A program made the translations under genes and the position numbers. A model generated the notes under the pieces. The model saw nothing but the letters and a program-made list of their open reading frames with translations, had not been told where the DNA came from and did not search any database. Positions 27,078 to 36,362 of a DNA stretch of 64,000 bases are shown here, in pieces. Position 1 is the first letter of the stretch; each line of letters starts with the position of its first letter. The DNA is from CAVQFO01 sp963711725 (GTDB taxonomy: Bacteria > Pseudomonadota > Gammaproteobacteria > Nitrococcales > Aquisalimonadaceae): contig CAVQFO010000023.1 of assembly GCA_963711725.1 (NCBI GenBank), forward strand, positions 434,001 through 498,000, written 5' to 3'.

Positions 27078-28274
27078 CTACTTGTCGTAGGGCGGCGTGG
27101 CACTGATGCGATGAATGCTGAGGTCGGCGCCCTCGTATTCGTCTTCTTCGCTCAGTCGCAGGCCGACCAGCTTCTTGATCACCCCGTACACAAGCAAGCC
27201 GCCGAAGAAGGCCACGGCGACTCCGCCCAGAGTTCCCAGCAATTGCGATACGAAACTGACCTGACCGGTACCGCCAAGCCAACCCTGGCCGAAGATGCCA
27301 GCGGCAATCCCACCCCAGGCGCCGCAGAGACCGTGCAGGGGCCAGACACCCAAAACATCGTCGATGCGCCAGCGGTTCTGGGTAAGCGTAAACAACCAGA
27401 CAAACAGCGCACCGGCAACAGCCCCCGTCACCAATGCACCAATCGGGTGCATAATGTCGGACCCGGCACAGACCGCCACCAACCCGGCCAGCGGCCCATT
27501 GTGAATAAACCCAGGGTCGTTCTTCCCGACGAACAGGGCGGTGAGGATCCCGCCGACCATGGCCATGAGCGAATTCACCGCCACCAGACCGCTGATTCCC
27601 GCGATGTGCTGGGCGGACATGACGTTGAACCCGAACCACCCGACGGTAAGAGTCCAGGCGCCCAGAGCCAGGAACGGGATGCTGGACGGCGGATGGGACG
27701 CCATACCGCCGTCCTTGCGGTAGCGGCCGTGGCGGGGCCCCAGCAGCAACACCGCCGCCAATGCCACCCACCCGCCAAAGGCATGCACCACCACCGAGCC
27801 GGCGAAGTCGTGAAATGGGAATCCGGTCCAGGATTCCAGGAGCGCCTGAATCCCGAAGTTGCCGTTCCACACCACCCCCTCGAACGTGGGATAGAGAAGG
27901 CCCACCAGGACCATGGTCGCGCAGAACTGGGGATAAAAGCGGGCGCGTTCGGCAATCCCGCCCGAGATGATGGCGGGAATCGCGGCGGCAAAGGTCAGCA
28001 GGAAGAAGAACTTGACCAAGGCGTAGCCGTTGTCCGCCGCCAGCACCTCGGCGCCGTGAAAAAAGCTCACCCCATAGGCCAACGCGTAACCCACGAAGAA
28101 ATAGGCAATGGTCGAGGCCGCCAGGTCCACGATGATCTTGACCAAGGCATTCACCTGATTCTTGCTCCGCACGGTGCCCACCTCCAGGAAGGCGAAGCCG
28201 GCGTGCATGGCAAGAACCATTACCGCCCCGATCAATACGAACAATACATCGATCCCGCTGGTGGTTGCGTGCAT
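27078..28274 (-). CDS. amt: Ammonium transporter, Amt family
   Basis: Inner-membrane channel for ammonium, 398 aa from the ATG at 28274 (AAAGGG upstream; the frame extends to 28343 without homology). It has about 11 membrane helices, FAAAIPAIISGGIAERARF and the twin pore histidines in VVVHAFGGW and LHGLCGAWGG. No glnK gene is adjacent, although glnK-amtB pairs are common. A sigma-54-like promoter upstream suggests nitrogen control. The C-terminal tail (EDEYEGADLSIHRISATPPYDK) resembles that of Amt proteins that bind PII. Confidence 0.94.
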   Translation of the reverse strand: MHATTSGIDVLFVLIGAVMVLAMHAGFAFLEVGTVRSKNQVNALVKIIVDLAASTIAYFFVGYALAYGVSFFHGAEVLAADNGYALVKFFFLLTFAAAIPAIISGGIAERARFYPQFCATMVLVGLLYPTFEGVVWNGNFGIQALLESWTGFPFHDFAGSVVVHAFGGWVALAAVLLLGPRHGRYRKDGGMASHPPSSIPFLALGAWTLTVGWFGFNVMSAQHIAGISGLVAVNSLMAMVGGILTALFVGKNDPGFIHNGPLAGLVAVCAGSDIMHPIGALVTGAVAGALFVWLFTLTQNRWRIDDVLGVWPLHGLCGAWGGIAAGIFGQGWLGGTGQVSFVSQLLGTLGGVAVAFFGGLLVYGVIKKLVGLRLSEEDEYEGADLSIHRISATPPYDK

Positions 28275-28319
28275 AGAAGAGGACCCTTTATGTCTCAATA
28301 CGATTCCAGTGCGCCTCGT

Positions 28320-28336
28320 TTGCACAAAATGTGCCC
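28320..28336 (-). promoter_or_regulatory. Sigma-54-type promoter of amt
   Basis: The minus strand reads GGGCACATTTTGTGCAA. GG and GC are 10 bp apart, as required for the -24/-12 boxes, and it matches the consensus TGGCAC-N5-TTGCA except at the first base and one base of the -12 box. A start near 28310 would leave a 36-nt leader. GCAC-N5-GTGC (28379-28391) and TGGTGCA (28441-28447) further upstream resemble parts of NtrC sites but do not match full consensus. Confidence 0.55.
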
Positions 28337-28639
28337 GTTTCACTGTGCAATAAAATCAAATAGTTAGCACTCGAGCGCGCACTCATGGTGCACGCCATAC
28401 GCACTACGATGGGGCGGCCAACCCACAAAACGACCCACATTGGTGCAGCCAAACAATCCCACACCGGGCATTCAACCAGCGCGCGGGCTGTGACGGAGCG
28501 CACGAACTCGGCTAGTTATAGAAAATAGAATGCTTTATATTCAAAAGTGCCTTCGGAACCTAAGGTTTACCGTCCCGCGGGCGCTAATCGGACAACCAGA
28601 CTTGGGGTGAACCCGGGCAAGGACTACGCGGCACCACGC

Positions 28640-30364
28640 ATGGCAACGGCAAACCCGACCATCAAGATCAGCGGCTTGGCCGGCCGCCTGATCCAGGACG
28701 CGCATCTCTCCGAAGAGGATGCCCGCAGCGCGATCGCCGAGGCGAAGAAGCGCAAGAAGCCACTCGTCTCCTATCTGGTGGAGAGCCAGATGGTCTCGGC
28801 ACGCCAGATCGCGGAATCGGCATCCCAGGAATTCGGCGTGCCCATATTCGACCTGGGCGCCATGGACATGGAAGCCACGGCCGTAGCCAAGGTCAGCGAG
28901 AAGCTGATTCGACACCACCACGCCCTTCCACTGATCAAGCGCGGCAAGCGGCTGTTCGTGGCCGTTGCCGACCCCACGAACCTGGACGCCCTGGACGAAC
29001 TCAAGTTCCACACCGGCCTGACCACCGATGCCGTGCTGGTGGAGGAAGACAAACTCGCCCGAGCCATCGATACCGCCCTGGAGTCCCAGGACAAGGGCAT
29101 GGGCCTGGGCGACATGAACCTGGACGAGGACCTGGAGAACCTCGATGTCACCGCCGGCGACGATGACGACCGGGGCGCGGACGTCAGCGAAGCCGAAACC
29201 GACGACGCGCCGGTGGTCCGGTTCGTGAACAAGGTGCTGCTGGACGCGATCAACAAGGGCGCGTCGGACATCCATATCGAACCCTACGAAAAGGTCTTCC
29301 GGGTGCGCTTTCGGCAGGATGGTGTGCTGCGGGAAGTCGCGGCGCCCCCCATCGGGCTGGCGCCGAGAATCTCCGCGCGATTGAAGGTCATGTCTCGCAT
29401 GGATATCGCCGAACGACGCGTCCCCCAGGACGGGCGCATCAAGATGAGCCTGTCCAAGAACCGCGCCATCGACTTCCGTGTGAACACCTGCCCGACTCTG
29501 TTCGGCGAAAAGATCGTCTTGCGTATCCTGGACCCCAGCAGCGCGAAGCTGGGCATCGATCAGTTGGGATACGAAGAAGAACAGAAGAAGCGCTTCCTGG
29601 ACGCCATCCACCGGCCATACGGCATGGTGCTGGTGACCGGCCCAACCGGCAGCGGTAAGACCGTCTCCCTGTATACGGCGCTGAATATCCTCAACACCGA
29701 GGACCGGAATATCTCCACCGTGGAAGACCCGGTGGAAATCAACATGGCCGGCATCAACCAGGTCAACCTGAACGTAAAGGCCGGATTGACCTTCGGGGCG
29801 GCCTTGCGCGCCTTCCTGCGCCAGGATCCGGACATCATCATGGTCGGTGAGATTCGCGACCTGGAAACCGCGGAGATCGCGGTCAAAGCGGCCCAGACCG
29901 GCCACTTGGTGCTGTCCACGCTGCATACCAACGATGCGCCCCAGACACTGACCCGATTGGCGAACATGGGGATACCGCCCTACAACATCGCCTCCGCGGT
30001 CAACCTGATCATTGCCCAGCGCCTGGCCCGCAGGCTGTGCAACAACTGCAAACAGCCCGTGGAGATCCCCAAGGAAGCGCTCCTGAAGGAAGGCTTCCTC
30101 GAAGAGGATCTGGCGGATCTGCAGATATACGGCCCCAAAGGCTGCGAGCAATGCAACGAAGGCTACAAGGGCCGCGTGGGCATCTACCAGGTCATGCCCA
30201 TCTCGGAGGCCATGGGCCGAATCATCATGGAAGGCGGCAACTCCATGCAGCTCGCCGACCAGGCCAAAAAGGAAAGCATCAACGACTTGAGGCGGTCCGG
30301 ACTGATCAAGGTCAAGAATGGCGTCACCAGCCTGGATGAAGTCAACCGCGTAACCAAGGATTAA
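28640..30364 (+). CDS. pilB: Type IV pilus assembly ATPase PilB
   Basis: Hexameric cytoplasmic ATPase that drives pilus extension. The ATG at 28640 (MATANPTIKISGLAGRLIQDAHLSE) fits the PilB family start and gives 574 aa; the upstream part of the frame is not conserved. Walker A is GPTGSGKT (334-341), with the Asp box STVEDPVEINM, Walker B DPDIIMVGEIRD, a His box TLHTNDAPQTL and a tetracysteine zinc site (CNNC and CEQC). No major pilin gene is near. Confidence 0.95.
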   Translation: MATANPTIKISGLAGRLIQDAHLSEEDARSAIAEAKKRKKPLVSYLVESQMVSARQIAESASQEFGVPIFDLGAMDMEATAVAKVSEKLIRHHHALPLIKRGKRLFVAVADPTNLDALDELKFHTGLTTDAVLVEEDKLARAIDTALESQDKGMGLGDMNLDEDLENLDVTAGDDDDRGADVSEAETDDAPVVRFVNKVLLDAINKGASDIHIEPYEKVFRVRFRQDGVLREVAAPPIGLAPRISARLKVMSRMDIAERRVPQDGRIKMSLSKNRAIDFRVNTCPTLFGEKIVLRILDPSSAKLGIDQLGYEEEQKKRFLDAIHRPYGMVLVTGPTGSGKTVSLYTALNILNTEDRNISTVEDPVEINMAGINQVNLNVKAGLTFGAALRAFLRQDPDIIMVGEIRDLETAEIAVKAAQTGHLVLSTLHTNDAPQTLTRLANMGIPPYNIASAVNLIIAQRLARRLCNNCKQPVEIPKEALLKEGFLEEDLADLQIYGPKGCEQCNEGYKGRVGIYQVMPISEAMGRIIMEGGNSMQLADQAKKESINDLRRSGLIKVKNGVTSLDEVNRVTKD

Positions 30365-30367
30365 TCC

Positions 30368-31588
30368 ATGGCGGAAAGAACAGCGAAGCTCGCCACGTTC
30401 GCGTGGGAAGGCATCGACAAGCGGGGCGCCCGCGTCAAAGGCGAGGGGCAGGCTTCCAACGTCACCAGCATGAAAGCGGAACTGCGCCGGCAGGGCATTG
30501 CCGCGAAGACGGTGCGCAAGAAGACGCAGTTGTTCGGATCGGGTGGCGGCAAGAAAATCACCACCGAGGACATCGCCGTTTTCTCCCGCCAATTGGCGAC
30601 CATGCTGGACGCCGGCGTCCCCCTGGTCCAGGCGTTCGAGATCGTCGGCCGGGGCCACGAAAAGAAGAAGATGCAGGACCTGATCCTCGCGGTCAAAGCC
30701 GACGTTGAGGGCGGCACCTCCCTGAACGAGGCCTTGGGCAAGCATCCCCGCTACTTCGACGAACTGTTCTGCAACCTGGTCCAGGCCGGGGAATCCGCTG
30801 GTGTACTCGATACGCTGCTGGACAAGATCGCCACGTACAAAGAGAAAACCGAGTCCATCAAGAAGAAGATCAAGAAGGCGCTGTTTTATCCTACGGCCGT
30901 CATCATTGTCGCGTTCATAGTCACCGCAATTCTATTGATCTTCGTGGTCCCCCAGTTCCAGAGCTTGTTCCAGGGGTTCGGCGCGGACCTTCCGGCCTTC
31001 ACTCTGTTCGTAATCCATCTCTCCGATTTCTTCCAGCAGTACTGGTACATGATATTCGGCGGATTGATCGCGCTGGGCATTGCCTTCGTCGAGGGCAAGA
31101 AAAGATCCGAGGCATTCGCCCATTTCCTGGATCGCCTGTCGCTGAAGATCCCCGTCGTCGGTAACATCCTGAACAAGGCGGCTATTGCCCGCTACGCCCG
31201 CACCCTTTCCACCATGTTCGCCGCGGGCGTTCCGCTCGTTGAAGCGTTGGACTCGGTGGCCGGCGCGACCGGCAACTTCGTCTACAGCAGCGCGGTGCGG
31301 GAGATGCGGGAACAGGTCTCGTCGGGCCAGCAGTTGCAGGCCTCCATGAAGATGGCCAACCTCTTCCCCAACATGGTGGTCCAGATGGTCGCCATTGGTG
31401 AGGAATCCGGCTCGCTGGACTCGATGTTGGCAAAAGTCGCGGACTTCTACGAGGAAGAGGTGGATGCCGCCATCGATGGCCTCAGCAGCTTGCTGGAGCC
31501 CCTGATCATGGCGGTCCTCGGCGTGCTGGTGGGCGGCTTGGTTATCGCCATGTACCTCCCGATCTTCAAACTCGGCTCGGTGGTTTAA
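30368..31588 (+). CDS. pilC: Type IV pilus inner-membrane platform protein PilC
   Basis: Polytopic platform protein coupling PilB to pilin assembly. The 406-aa product has two repeats of the type II secretion F domain: FSRQLATMLDAGVPLVQAFEI (first) and YARTLSTMFAAGVPLVEALDSVAGATGN (second). Three hydrophobic helices are seen, and it ends in the typical GLSSLLEPLIMAVLGVLVGGLVIAMYLPIFKLG. It begins 3 bp after pilB. Confidence 0.96.
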   Translation: MAERTAKLATFAWEGIDKRGARVKGEGQASNVTSMKAELRRQGIAAKTVRKKTQLFGSGGGKKITTEDIAVFSRQLATMLDAGVPLVQAFEIVGRGHEKKKMQDLILAVKADVEGGTSLNEALGKHPRYFDELFCNLVQAGESAGVLDTLLDKIATYKEKTESIKKKIKKALFYPTAVIIVAFIVTAILLIFVVPQFQSLFQGFGADLPAFTLFVIHLSDFFQQYWYMIFGGLIALGIAFVEGKKRSEAFAHFLDRLSLKIPVVGNILNKAAIARYARTLSTMFAAGVPLVEALDSVAGATGNFVYSSAVREMREQVSSGQQLQASMKMANLFPNMVVQMVAIGEESGSLDSMLAKVADFYEEEVDAAIDGLSSLLEPLIMAVLGVLVGGLVIAMYLPIFKLGSVV

Positions 31589-31622
31589 TGGGCGTCGCCG
31601 CGGACCGGCATTCGGGGAACGC

Positions 31623-32495
31623 ATGGAGGTCCTGAGTTACCTGCAAGGGAGCTTGTCGGCACTGACGGCGGTTTGCGCGATCCTGGGCTTGATCGTGGGC
31701 AGCTTCCTGAACGTGGTCATCGCACGGCTTCCGCGAATGCTCGAGCATGAGTGGCTCTCCCAATGCCGCGATCTACTCGAGGTGGACGCGGACGCAGACT
31801 CGGCGCCATTCAGTCTCGTGCGTCCCGGCTCCCGCTGCCCCCACTGTGACCACGCCATACGGGCCTGGGAAAACATCCCGGTGCTGAGCTACCTGTTCCT
31901 GCGGGGTCGCTGCAGCGCTTGCGGCAAGAGAATCTCCATCCGCTACCCTCTGGTGGAACTGCTGTCTGGAATCCTGTCGGCCGCCGTCGCCTGGCATTTT
32001 GGATGGGGGCTATCGCTGGCGGCGGCACTGGCCATCACCTGGTGCCTGATTGCGCTGTCGGCAATCGACATCGACCATCAGATCCTGCCCGATGTCATTA
32101 CCCTTCCACTCCTCTGGCTGGGCCTGCTGTTCAGCTTGGGCAACGTGTACGTGGCGCCGGGCCAGGCGATTATCGGCGCGGCCGCCGGCTATCTGAGCCT
32201 CTGGACGTTCTATCAGGGCTTTCGGCTGCTCACCGGCAAGGAAGGTATGGGCTACGGTGATTTCAAGCTGCTCGCCGTTTTCGGCGCCTGGATGGGTTGG
32301 ACCGCGGTTCCGGTTGTCATCATCCTGTCGTCGTTTGTGGGTGCGGTTGTCGGCGTGACCATGATTGTCGCGCGGGGACGGGATCGCAGCATCCCCATCC
32401 CGTTTGGGCCCTACCTGGCGGCGGCGGGCTGGATTGCATTGCTGTGGCGCGCCCCCATCATCGATGGCTATCTACATTGGGCCGGACTGGCTTAA
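31623..32495 (+). CDS. pilD: Type 4 prepilin leader peptidase/N-methyltransferase PilD
   Basis: Cleaves the leader of type IV prepilins and pseudopilins and methylates the new N-terminus. The 290-aa product shows the N-terminal methyltransferase domain with two CxxC pairs (CPHC, CSAC) and the aspartic peptidase with SAIDIDHQILPD and GYGDFKLLA. It has eight predicted membrane helices, as expected. It is the third gene of the pilB-pilC-pilD run. Confidence 0.96.
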   Translation: MEVLSYLQGSLSALTAVCAILGLIVGSFLNVVIARLPRMLEHEWLSQCRDLLEVDADADSAPFSLVRPGSRCPHCDHAIRAWENIPVLSYLFLRGRCSACGKRISIRYPLVELLSGILSAAVAWHFGWGLSLAAALAITWCLIALSAIDIDHQILPDVITLPLLWLGLLFSLGNVYVAPGQAIIGAAAGYLSLWTFYQGFRLLTGKEGMGYGDFKLLAVFGAWMGWTAVPVVIILSSFVGAVVGVTMIVARGRDRSIPIPFGPYLAAAGWIALLWRAPIIDGYLHWAGLA

Positions 32496-32517
32496 CCCCC
32501 TGCTATCCCGTCATGAC

Positions 32518-33123
32518 ATGCTGATAATCGGTCTTACAGGTGGTATCGCCAGCGGTAAGACCTCCGTGTCGGACGCTTTTGCCGAGCTGGGCGTCCCCAT
32601 TGTTGATACCGACGTGATCGCTCGAAAAGTGGTCGAGCCCGGCGAACCCGGCCTCGACCAGGTCCAGCAAGCCTTTGGTCCGACCGTGATTACCGAAGAC
32701 GGCCGTCTGGATCGCAGCCGGCTGCGCCAGCGCGTATTCGAGGACCCGGCCGCGAGGCGGCGCCTGGAAGAGATCCTGCACCCCCTGATCCGGGCCCGCG
32801 TCCTGGACGATCTGTCCACCTTGCACAGTCCCTATGCCATTGTGGTCGTTCCTCTGCTGATCGAGACGGGTTTCGACGATATTGTGGATCGTATCCTGGT
32901 GGTTGACAGCCCACTGGAAAGCCAACGCACGCGCCTGGCAAGACGGGACGGGGCCTCAAGCAAGGAAATCGAAGGGATTCTCGCCGCCCAGGCCACCAGA
33001 GAGGAGCGGATCGCGCGTGCCCACGACGTGCTGGTCAACGACGGTGACCTGACCGACCTGCGGCGCGACGTGCATCAACTCCACCAACGTTACCTGGAAA
33101 TGGCCGAGGCGAATCGATCCTGA
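32518..33123 (+). CDS. coaE: Dephospho-CoA kinase
   Basis: Phosphorylates the 3'-OH of dephospho-CoA, the last step of coenzyme A synthesis. The ATG at 32518 gives MLIIGLTGGIASGKTSVSDAF; the P-loop is GLTGGIASGKT. The length of 201 aa is normal for CoaE. A longer open frame from 32365 overlaps pilD and is not conserved. The order pilD-coaE-zapD-yacG is standard in gammaproteobacteria. Confidence 0.95.
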   Translation: MLIIGLTGGIASGKTSVSDAFAELGVPIVDTDVIARKVVEPGEPGLDQVQQAFGPTVITEDGRLDRSRLRQRVFEDPAARRRLEEILHPLIRARVLDDLSTLHSPYAIVVVPLLIETGFDDIVDRILVVDSPLESQRTRLARRDGASSKEIEGILAAQATREERIARAHDVLVNDGDLTDLRRDVHQLHQRYLEMAEANRS

Positions 33124-33189
33124 CAGGGCTTTCAGCACAGGGGCGTTCTGAGCGACAATGGCCGCTTCATGGAGTAACGGCCACGACGG

Positions 33190-33969
33190 ATGCCTGATCA
33201 AAGCGAGAAGCTTCACTACGAGCACCCGCTGAGCGAACGGATTCGCACCTTCCTGCGCGTGGAATTCCTTGCGGCCCAGGGGCGCTTCGGGCTCGAAGGC
33301 GACAGCGAATGGCACAGCCGCATCGCGGTGACCACGCTGGCGGAAACGCTCGATCTGTTCGGCCGAGGCGATCTCAAGACCGAACTCATCAAGGAGCTCG
33401 AACGCCTCACCACGACGTTCAACGCACTCCGGGAAAACCCGGGTGTGGACGATCGTAGCCTGTCCTATTACGTGTCCCAATGCGAAGGCTACATCGAGCG
33501 CCTCAAGACCGCGCAGGGTCAACTTGGCGCCCGCCTCAAGCAGGACGAATTACTCAACAGCGTCATTCAACGCTCCGGCATCCCCGGTGGAACCTGCGTA
33601 TTCGACTTGCCGGCGTACCACCGCTGGCTGTCACAGCCCGTGGCGGACCGGCGGCAGGATCTTGAACAGTGGTTCGACGAAGTCCGCCTGGTCCAGGAAG
33701 CCAGCGAGCTGGTGATCGGGCTGATCCGCGACAGTGCCCGCCCAAGTTCGGAAACGGCGCGGGAGGGCGTTTACCAGCGCAGCCTGGAGAAAGGCACCCC
33801 GTATCAGATGGTCCGGGTCGCGCTGCCTCGGGAGCTGCGATACTTCCCGGAAATCAGCGGCAGCCGCTTGTTCGTGACGGTGAGATTCATGGAGCAGGCG
33901 AGCACCGCCGAGCGCCCGGTCCGCACAGAGGACGATGTCCCCTTCGAACTTTATTGCTGTGTGTTGTAA
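33190..33969 (+). CDS. zapD: Cell division protein ZapD
   Basis: Cross-links FtsZ filaments at the Z-ring. The 259-aa product matches the ZapD (YacF/DUF1342) family: YEHPLSERIRTFLRVEFL at the N-terminus, then LIKELERLTTTFNALRENPGVD, a helical middle and the beta-rich end IVRYFMEQ-like FVTVRFMEQASTAERP. FtsZ, its partner, lies about 8 kb further on in the same window. Confidence 0.93.
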   Translation: MPDQSEKLHYEHPLSERIRTFLRVEFLAAQGRFGLEGDSEWHSRIAVTTLAETLDLFGRGDLKTELIKELERLTTTFNALRENPGVDDRSLSYYVSQCEGYIERLKTAQGQLGARLKQDELLNSVIQRSGIPGGTCVFDLPAYHRWLSQPVADRRQDLEQWFDEVRLVQEASELVIGLIRDSARPSSETAREGVYQRSLEKGTPYQMVRVALPRELRYFPEISGSRLFVTVRFMEQASTAERPVRTEDDVPFELYCCVL

Positions 33970-33972
33970 GCC

Positions 33973-34176
33973 ATGAGTCGAAAGATCCCCTGCCCCATCT
34001 GCGGAACGCCCGTGGACTGGTCGCTGAAACCCAAATACCGCCCCTTCTGCAGCCATCGCTGCAAATTGATCGATTTGGGCGAATGGATAGAGGAAGGCCG
34101 CGCGATTCCCGGCGGTGAGCTGGACCCGGAAAGCCTGGTCACGATCGAAGGCGACGACCCGCCGGCAAACGACTAA
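33973..34176 (+). CDS. yacG: DNA gyrase inhibitor YacG
   Basis: A 67-aa zinc protein that binds GyrB in E. coli. Four cysteines (CPICG and CSHRC, with the intervening WSLKPKYRPF) form the zinc site. The last part carries a short acidic tail. It starts 3 bp after zapD. It converges with the Nudix-ThiE gene on the other strand, ending 11 bp from it. Confidence 0.95.
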   Translation: MSRKIPCPICGTPVDWSLKPKYRPFCSHRCKLIDLGEWIEEGRAIPGGELDPESLVTIEGDDPPAND

Positions 34177-34187
34177 GCGCCCCGCGG

Positions 34188-35123
34188 CTAGGTCGCCCAG
34201 AACGCCCCGATGCCCGCGACGCCCTGGCCACCGAGCTCACGCACTTCGCACCAGTCCGCCGGTGCCATGCCGCCCAGGGCGTAGACGGGCAACGGCACAT
34301 CCCGCACCCAGTCGCGAAAACGATCAAGGCCCAAGGGCACCGCCTGCGGGTGGCTGGCGGTCGCGCGGACCGGCCCCAGGACTACGAAGTCCACACCCAC
34401 ACGGGCCGCGTGATCCAGTTCGGCCGGGCTGTGGCAAGAGGCCGAAACCCAGAAGTCCGCACCTAGCGGGCGCTTTTTCAACTTCCCCAGGACCGTCGAG
34501 GTCAGATGCACGCCGCTTGCCCCCGTGGCGCCACACGTCTCCGGCGAGGCATTCACGAGAATTGGCACGCCATGCCTCCGCGCGATCGCCACCGCGTCCA
34601 CGGCCAAGGCTCGGTATTCCTGAGGCGACAACCCATGGGCACGCAACTGCACCATCCCGGGATCGGCGGCGATGGAGCGGTCGAGGGCATCGAGAAACCG
34701 GCCGTGGTCGTGTCCCGGCTCCGGGGTGACCAGAAGACGGCCGGGAAGACGGGCCGCGGCAACAATGGCCCGGTTGGCTGCCGGAAACGCCAGTGTATTG
34801 AGACGATCCTGTGCCACCCACCGCACCGGTTGCCCTTCGCGGCCGTGGGGTTCACCGTCGAAGGCCGTGACTTCGAAGACGTCCAGGACTACCTGCCGAT
34901 GGGGGTAGGAATGGGGAATGCGCACCAGTGGCCGGGCATCGCGGACGCGTATACCGAGTTCTTCTTCCAGCTCTCGAGACAGCGCCTGACGGGCCGTCTC
35001 ACCCGGCTCCAACTTGCCGCCCGGGAATTCCCAGAGGCCGCCCTGGTCGGCCTTGTCGTGGCGCCGTGCCACGAAGACCTCGCCCTCGGCATTTCGCAGC
35101 ACGCCGGCGGCCACATGGATCAC
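34188..35123 (-). CDS. Nudix hydrolase fused to a thiamine-phosphate-synthase-like domain
   Basis: Two domains in one chain of 311 aa. The N-terminal half is a Nudix (MutT-like) domain with the full box GGKLEPGETARQALSRELEEEL and the start IHVAAGVLRNAEGEVFVARR. The C-terminal half (from about 130) is ThiE-like: VTPEPG, VQLRAHGLSPQEY, VPILVNASPE, GVHLTS, DFVVLGPVRATASHP and YALGGM. This fusion is known from proteobacteria but its second activity is not established. GTG 35123 is chosen as start (AAGG before it); an ATG at 35174 inside argJ has no ribosome site. It lies 19 bp after argJ. Confidence 0.85.
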   Translation of the reverse strand: MIHVAAGVLRNAEGEVFVARRHDKADQGGLWEFPGGKLEPGETARQALSRELEEELGIRVRDARPLVRIPHSYPHRQVVLDVFEVTAFDGEPHGREGQPVRWVAQDRLNTLAFPAANRAIVAAARLPGRLLVTPEPGHDHGRFLDALDRSIAADPGMVQLRAHGLSPQEYRALAVDAVAIARRHGVPILVNASPETCGATGASGVHLTSTVLGKLKKRPLGADFWVSASCHSPAELDHAARVGVDFVVLGPVRATASHPQAVPLGLDRFRDWVRDVPLPVYALGGMAPADWCEVRELGGQGVAGIGAFWAT

Positions 35124-35142
35124 GGCCTTGCCCGATGAATGG

Positions 35143-36360
35143 TCAGGTCCGATATTCGGCGTTGATCCGGACATAATCGTAGGACAAATCGCAGGTCCAA
35201 ACCGTGGCTCGGCCATCGCCCCGACCGAGCATCACGCCAACGGTGACTTCGTCCTGTTCCATGCGGGCGCGACCGGCCTCTTCGGTATAGCTGGGAGAGA
35301 GTCCACCCTGCTCCGCAAGGCAGACATCGTCGAGATAGATCCGGACCCCTTCAACGTCCAGGTCGTCGATACCGGCCCGTCCCACCGCTGCGAGAATCCG
35401 CCCCCAATTGGGATCGGCGGCGAAGAAGGCGGTTTTTACCAGAGGGGAATGGGCAATGGTGTAGCCAACCCGCGCGGCCTCCTCCGGGCTGCCGGCTTCG
35501 GACACCTCGATCGTGATGAAACGGGTCGCCCCCTCGCCGTCCCGCACGATGGCCTGGGCCAACTGCTGGCACACCTCGGTCAAGGCCGCGACGAAGGCTT
35601 CAAACTCGGCCCCATCCGTTGTGATTTCGGGACCGCCGGCTCGTCCTGTGGCCATGAGCACGCAGGAGTCGTTGGTGGAGGTGTCACCGTCGATGGTGAT
35701 GCGGTTGAAGGAAACATCGGTGGCACGGCTTAGCGCCTGTTCCAGCAGAGGCTGGGCAATCGACGCATCGGTGGCGACGAACGCCAGCATGGTGGCCATA
35801 TCGGGGCGGATCATGCCCGCGCCCTTGGCGATTCCGGTGATGGTAACGGGAATCCCGCCCACGGACAGCCCTCGGCTGGCGCCCTTGGGTCGGGTGTCGG
35901 TGGTCATGATGCCCTGGGCGGCTTCTCGCCAGCCGTCGTCGGCCAGGGCGTTCAACGCGGCAGGCAGGCCTTCGCGGATACGCTGTACCGGCAGCGTTTC
36001 ACCGATGACGCCGGTGGAGAACGGCAGTACGGCCTCGGCTTCCGAACCGGTCAGTCGCGCCAGGGAATCGCAGCAGCTCAACGCGGCGTCCAGGCCCGGG
36101 GTGCCCGTGCCCGCGTTGGCATTGCCGGTATTGACCAACAGGTAGCGGGGGGCGGTCTGCTTGAGGTTCCGGCGGGCGATCTGCACCGGAGCGGCACAGA
36201 AACGATTTCGCGTAAAAACCGCCGCGCACCGCGTTCCTTCCGCGAGCTCGAAGACCACCAAATCGCGGCGGTCGGGCTTCTTGATACCGGCCTTCGTGGT
36301 GCCGATGCGTATGCCGTCCACCGGGGTAAGTTCCGGCAGATCTTCCGAACCCACCGCCAT
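35143..36360 (-). CDS. argJ: Bifunctional ornithine acetyltransferase / N-acetylglutamate synthase
   Basis: Moves the acetyl group from N-acetylornithine to glutamate in the arginine cycle, and may also make acetylglutamate from acetyl-CoA. The 405-aa precursor contains the self-cleavage site KGAGMIRPDMATMLAF, where Thr190 becomes the nucleophile of the beta chain. DGDTSTNDSCVLMATG and the C-terminal YVRINAEYRT are typical. The ATG at 36360 is 3 bp from the secA stop, so it is co-transcribed with secA. Confidence 0.96.
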   Translation of the reverse strand: MAVGSEDLPELTPVDGIRIGTTKAGIKKPDRRDLVVFELAEGTRCAAVFTRNRFCAAPVQIARRNLKQTAPRYLLVNTGNANAGTGTPGLDAALSCCDSLARLTGSEAEAVLPFSTGVIGETLPVQRIREGLPAALNALADDGWREAAQGIMTTDTRPKGASRGLSVGGIPVTITGIAKGAGMIRPDMATMLAFVATDASIAQPLLEQALSRATDVSFNRITIDGDTSTNDSCVLMATGRAGGPEITTDGAEFEAFVAALTEVCQQLAQAIVRDGEGATRFITIEVSEAGSPEEAARVGYTIAHSPLVKTAFFAADPNWGRILAAVGRAGIDDLDVEGVRIYLDDVCLAEQGGLSPSYTEEAGRARMEQDEVTVGVMLGRGDGRATVWTCDLSYDYVRINAEYRT

Positions 36361-36362
36361 GC

